This document shows, piece by piece, positions 62,064-64,000 of a stretch of DNA of 64,000 nucleotides (within the stretch, counting starts at the first letter, position 1; each line of letters starts with the position of its first letter). The translations under genes and the position numbers were made by a program. Origin of the DNA: Desulfomonilia bacterium (GTDB taxonomy: Bacteria; Desulfobacterota; Desulfomonilia; UBA1062). The DNA lies in assembly GCA_036567785.1 (NCBI GenBank), contig DATCTV010000037.1:62001-126000 (forward strand). Direction: 5' to 3'. The notes under the pieces were generated by a model that was not told where the DNA came from, searched no databases, and saw nothing but the letters and a program-made list of their open reading frames with translations.

Positions 62064-62222
62064 CTAGGCTTGCAAGGTACAAACTTCTGTTGATTTTCCG
62101 CCCATGTCAGGCAGATCGATCTCGGATACTCTCAACGGGCCGTTAAGGAACCTGACGAAGGCATCTGCCGTCACTCCATATTTAAAGGCTGTTCCAAGAT
62201 CATTTGAAAAGGCTTGCGGCAC
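62064..62222 (-). other. 52-codon orphan frame downstream of the GH31 gene
   Basis: A GTG-initiated frame overlaps the end of the GH31 gene and reads into the spacer (FVRFLNGPLRVSEIDLPDMG then GKSTEV). The tail vaguely recalls the LGG-x-x-T end of isocitrate/isopropylmalate dehydrogenases, so it may be a fragment of a lost gene. No ribosome-binding site; probably not expressed. Confidence 0.25.
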
Positions 62223-64000
62223 CCGTTATCTCGATTCTGGCGGATCCGCTGAAATCAACACGCAGGAGCTTGGATTCACTGTCATAGGTGAAGCCTGACC
62301 CCTCGGTCAGAATCTCGCCGTTCCGTACGACCGTTTTGCAGCCGTTTACATAAATATCCGCCGTTCCGGGCATCGATGTTTCGCCTATTTCAATCGTTAT
62401 GACGCCGTCTTCGTTCGATGAGTTGATTCTGCAAACGCTTTCACCGGTGTAATAATCAAAAGAAGAGATACCTGAGGCGGCAGGGAAGAATTCGATCCTG
62501 ATGCGGGGTTCCCAATCCGGCGTCCAGGTGTTATTGGCCTTGAGTATGTCCCCTCTCGGTATTATCGCACCTTCTTTGGCAAAGACGGGGATGACGCCGA
62601 TGGGCGCGTCCGCCTTTACGAACGACCTGCCTTCATATATCGATGACCGGTCGTTGTAATCTATCCACCTGCCTTCGGGAAGGTAGACATCCCGGCTCCT
62701 GAGACCGCATGCCGCCACAGGGGCGACAAGGAGTTCGCTTCCATATAGGTATTCGTCCCATTTGTCATGAACGCTTTCATTTTCCGGGAAGGCGAGTGCC
62801 AGTGCCCTCATAACCGGCATGCCTGTTGTTACTGCCTGATGCATCATCGAGCGCGTATAAGGTATGAGGTCGTGGTGAGTGGCGGCAGAGGCCCGGGTTA
62901 TATCGAGAAGTTCGTCGTCGAAATTGTTGAAAACGGTTTTTTCCCACAAATTGCGGTTGGGTCCGATCATGACTTCCATCAGCGGCGAATAGGCGCTGAA
63001 TTCAAGCCATCTGGCGAAGAGCTCTTTTGTGAAAATAAGCCCGCCGATATAACCGCCTGTATCCGACCCCCAGAATGGATAATTTATCATGCCGCTTCTA
63101 AGACCGTTCTTGATGGATGCCCTAAGGCCTGCGAATGTCACATCCGTGTCGCCGTTCCACAGAACCGAGTAAGTCCTGCACCTGTCATAGGCGCTTCTGG
63201 CCAGCATTACTTGATCGCCGCCATTTCTTGCGGCAAGCCCTTCGGCACAGAGTTTGTGGAAATAGTATGTGACCTCGTTCTGTACCGTGAGCGGCATTTC
63301 GCCTTCTTCGCCCCTGTCGATTTTATAGCCCTTCACTCCCATGTTTACTAAGATATCCAGTTTCGATCTGAACCAGTCATAGACCTCTGGCTTTCTTACA
63401 TCCGCGGCCGGCCATGGTTCGCCGTATCCGTCGAACAGCCATCCGAGCGGTTCAGCCTCCTCATTCAGTCCATTCAGGCAGCGGTTGGTTACCCAGAGAA
63501 GGAGGTTGTAGCCGTCTGCGCGAAGGCTCGAAATCATTCCGGAAGGATCAGGGAACGAGGAATCGAAATCCATATTTCCCCAGCCCATTTCGCCGGTGCC
63601 ATAGGGCCTGTCTATCCAGATGGCGGAAGCGTGGATCCTGTTCTCCCTCAGATTCGATGCGGTGCTGAGCACGCTGTCCTGTGCATTTGCAAGGCCTCTG
63701 TCAAAAAGTCCCGGATGGTCGTCGTCCCGCCACCAGAAGGAACCGAAGGCCCACAGCGGAGGCATGACGGAAGGCCCTGCAATTTCATTGTAGGTTCTCA
63801 GCATGTCTGCGTATCCGGGACCGTAGATGATGTGATACTTGAGCTCAGGTGCGTCGAACGAGAACGATGTTCTGCCGAGCTGTGCGAGAGTGAAATGCCC
63901 CTTTGCAAATGTCTCGGCATATACAGCGTATTTTTTTGAGGTCATGTAAAACGGTGCGCGGCCGTTGCTGAAATTGACATTTTGCTTGTCCCTAACGCCC
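62200..64000 (-). CDS. Glycoside hydrolase family 31 enzyme, 5' end cut by the window
   Basis: About 600 codons visible; the frame stays open to base 64000 (reads NGRAPFYMTSKKYAVY near the edge), so the N-terminus lies outside. GH31 (beta/alpha)8 barrel: PLWAFGSFWWRDD, ASAIWIDRPYG, the nucleophile Asp in GYKIDRGEEGE, the acid/base Asp in WNGDTD and FWGSDTGGY, then the C-terminal beta domain with VYLPEGRWIDY. It releases terminal alpha-linked sugars (alpha-glucose, xylose or sulfoquinovose); specificity cannot be set. No signal peptide can be judged. Confidence 0.9.
   Translation of the reverse strand, partial: GVRDKQNVNFSNGRAPFYMTSKKYAVYAETFAKGHFTLAQLGRTSFSFDAPELKYHIIYGPGYADMLRTYNEIAGPSVMPPLWAFGSFWWRDDDHPGLFDRGLANAQDSVLSTASNLRENRIHASAIWIDRPYGTGEMGWGNMDFDSSFPDPSGMISSLRADGYNLLLWVTNRCLNGLNEEAEPLGWLFDGYGEPWPAADVRKPEVYDWFRSKLDILVNMGVKGYKIDRGEEGEMPLTVQNEVTYYFHKLCAEGLAARNGGDQVMLARSAYDRCRTYSVLWNGDTDVTFAGLRASIKNGLRSGMINYPFWGSDTGGYIGGLIFTKELFARWLEFSAYSPLMEVMIGPNRNLWEKTVFNNFDDELLDITRASAATHHDLIPYTRSMMHQAVTTGMPVMRALALAFPENESVHDKWDEYLYGSELLVAPVAACGLRSRDVYLPEGRWIDYNDRSSIYEGRSFVKADAPIGVIPVFAKEGAIIPRGDILKANNTWTPDWEPRIRIEFFPAASGISSFDYYTGESVCRINSSNEDGVITIEIGETSMPGTADIYVNGCKTVVRNGEILTEGSGFTYDSESKLLRVDFSGSARIEITGAASLFK

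Noticed and set aside
1-64000. CRISPR arrays, tRNA or rRNA genes, prophage genes, intact insertion sequences, toxin-antitoxin pairs
   Set aside because: Looked for on both strands; no regularly spaced direct repeats, no tRNA T-loop context with a matching acceptor stem, no rRNA motifs, no phage structural genes and no full-length transposase.

Overview
The window looks like chromosome from a strictly anaerobic bacterium of the Desulfobacterota (old Deltaproteobacteria). I infer this from gene content: a Re-type citrate synthase next to isocitrate dehydrogenase, a four-subunit 2-oxoacid:ferredoxin oxidoreductase, a glutaconate-type CoA-transferase, acyl-CoA synthetase and acyl-CoA dehydrogenase genes, sigma-54 regulation and many lipoproteins. 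A syntrophic or fermentative fatty-acid or amino-acid oxidiser (Syntrophales-like) fits best, but no marker here fixes the species. I found no rRNA, tRNA, CRISPR array, prophage or intact insertion sequence.

Layout. 1-9219 (+) is mostly housekeeping: the end of a stomatin-like gene, a TrmH-type RNA methyltransferase, an SDR, a YhhN membrane protein, a LarA-like racemase, TrmO, a radical SAM protein, hisS, aspS and a LysM lipoprotein. 9221-12445 holds Re-citrate synthase (with an extra Cache-like C-terminus) and NADP isocitrate dehydrogenase. A penicillin-acylase family enzyme, a small LapA-like protein and rpsT lie on the minus strand (12517-15370). A probable small RNA lies between rpsT and rarA. 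15639-22800 (+) runs rarA, a UAP1-like uridylyltransferase, and a histidine kinase / exported protein / sigma-54 response regulator triad.

22803-29534 is an accessory segment: a Tat-exported amidohydrolase (+) and, on the minus strand, a four-gene operon (PfkB kinase, class II aldolase, two-domain SIS isomerase, second PfkB kinase). Three copies of a short inverted-repeat element sit beside or inside it. 29850-34551 (+) holds CoA-transferase A/B and clpB. 34746-38400 is a patchwork of hypotheticals, a hydrolase, a hydrolase gene remnant, a two-module small protein and a PilZ protein.

38543-42023 (+) is an Lrp-type regulator followed by porGDAB, closed by a strong terminator. 42095-49242 carries a threonine dehydratase, an SH3b protein, phosphomannomutase, a radical SAM protein, a diguanylate cyclase and an acyl-CoA dehydrogenase. 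49255-53743 has a REP-transposase remnant, two lipoproteins and a cardiolipin-synthase-like enzyme. 53858-59249 contains an IclR/acyl-CoA synthetase divergent pair and a MarR-ferredoxin-alcohol dehydrogenase operon, both with clear palindromic operators. The window ends with an MFS carrier, YjbQ, an SMP-30-like lipoprotein and a GH31 glycosidase that runs off the edge.

Together the genes describe an anaerobe that activates and oxidises acyl-CoAs, exchanges carbon through ferredoxin-linked 2-oxoacid metabolism and makes glutamate precursors through an oxidative half TCA path. I saw no single spectacular new system. The most unusual items are the Re-citrate synthase/Cache fusion, the inverted-repeat elements threaded through the sugar operon (one supplies a ribosome-binding site), the 18-cysteine Fe-S protein under a MarR switch, and an unassigned small RNA upstream of rpsT.
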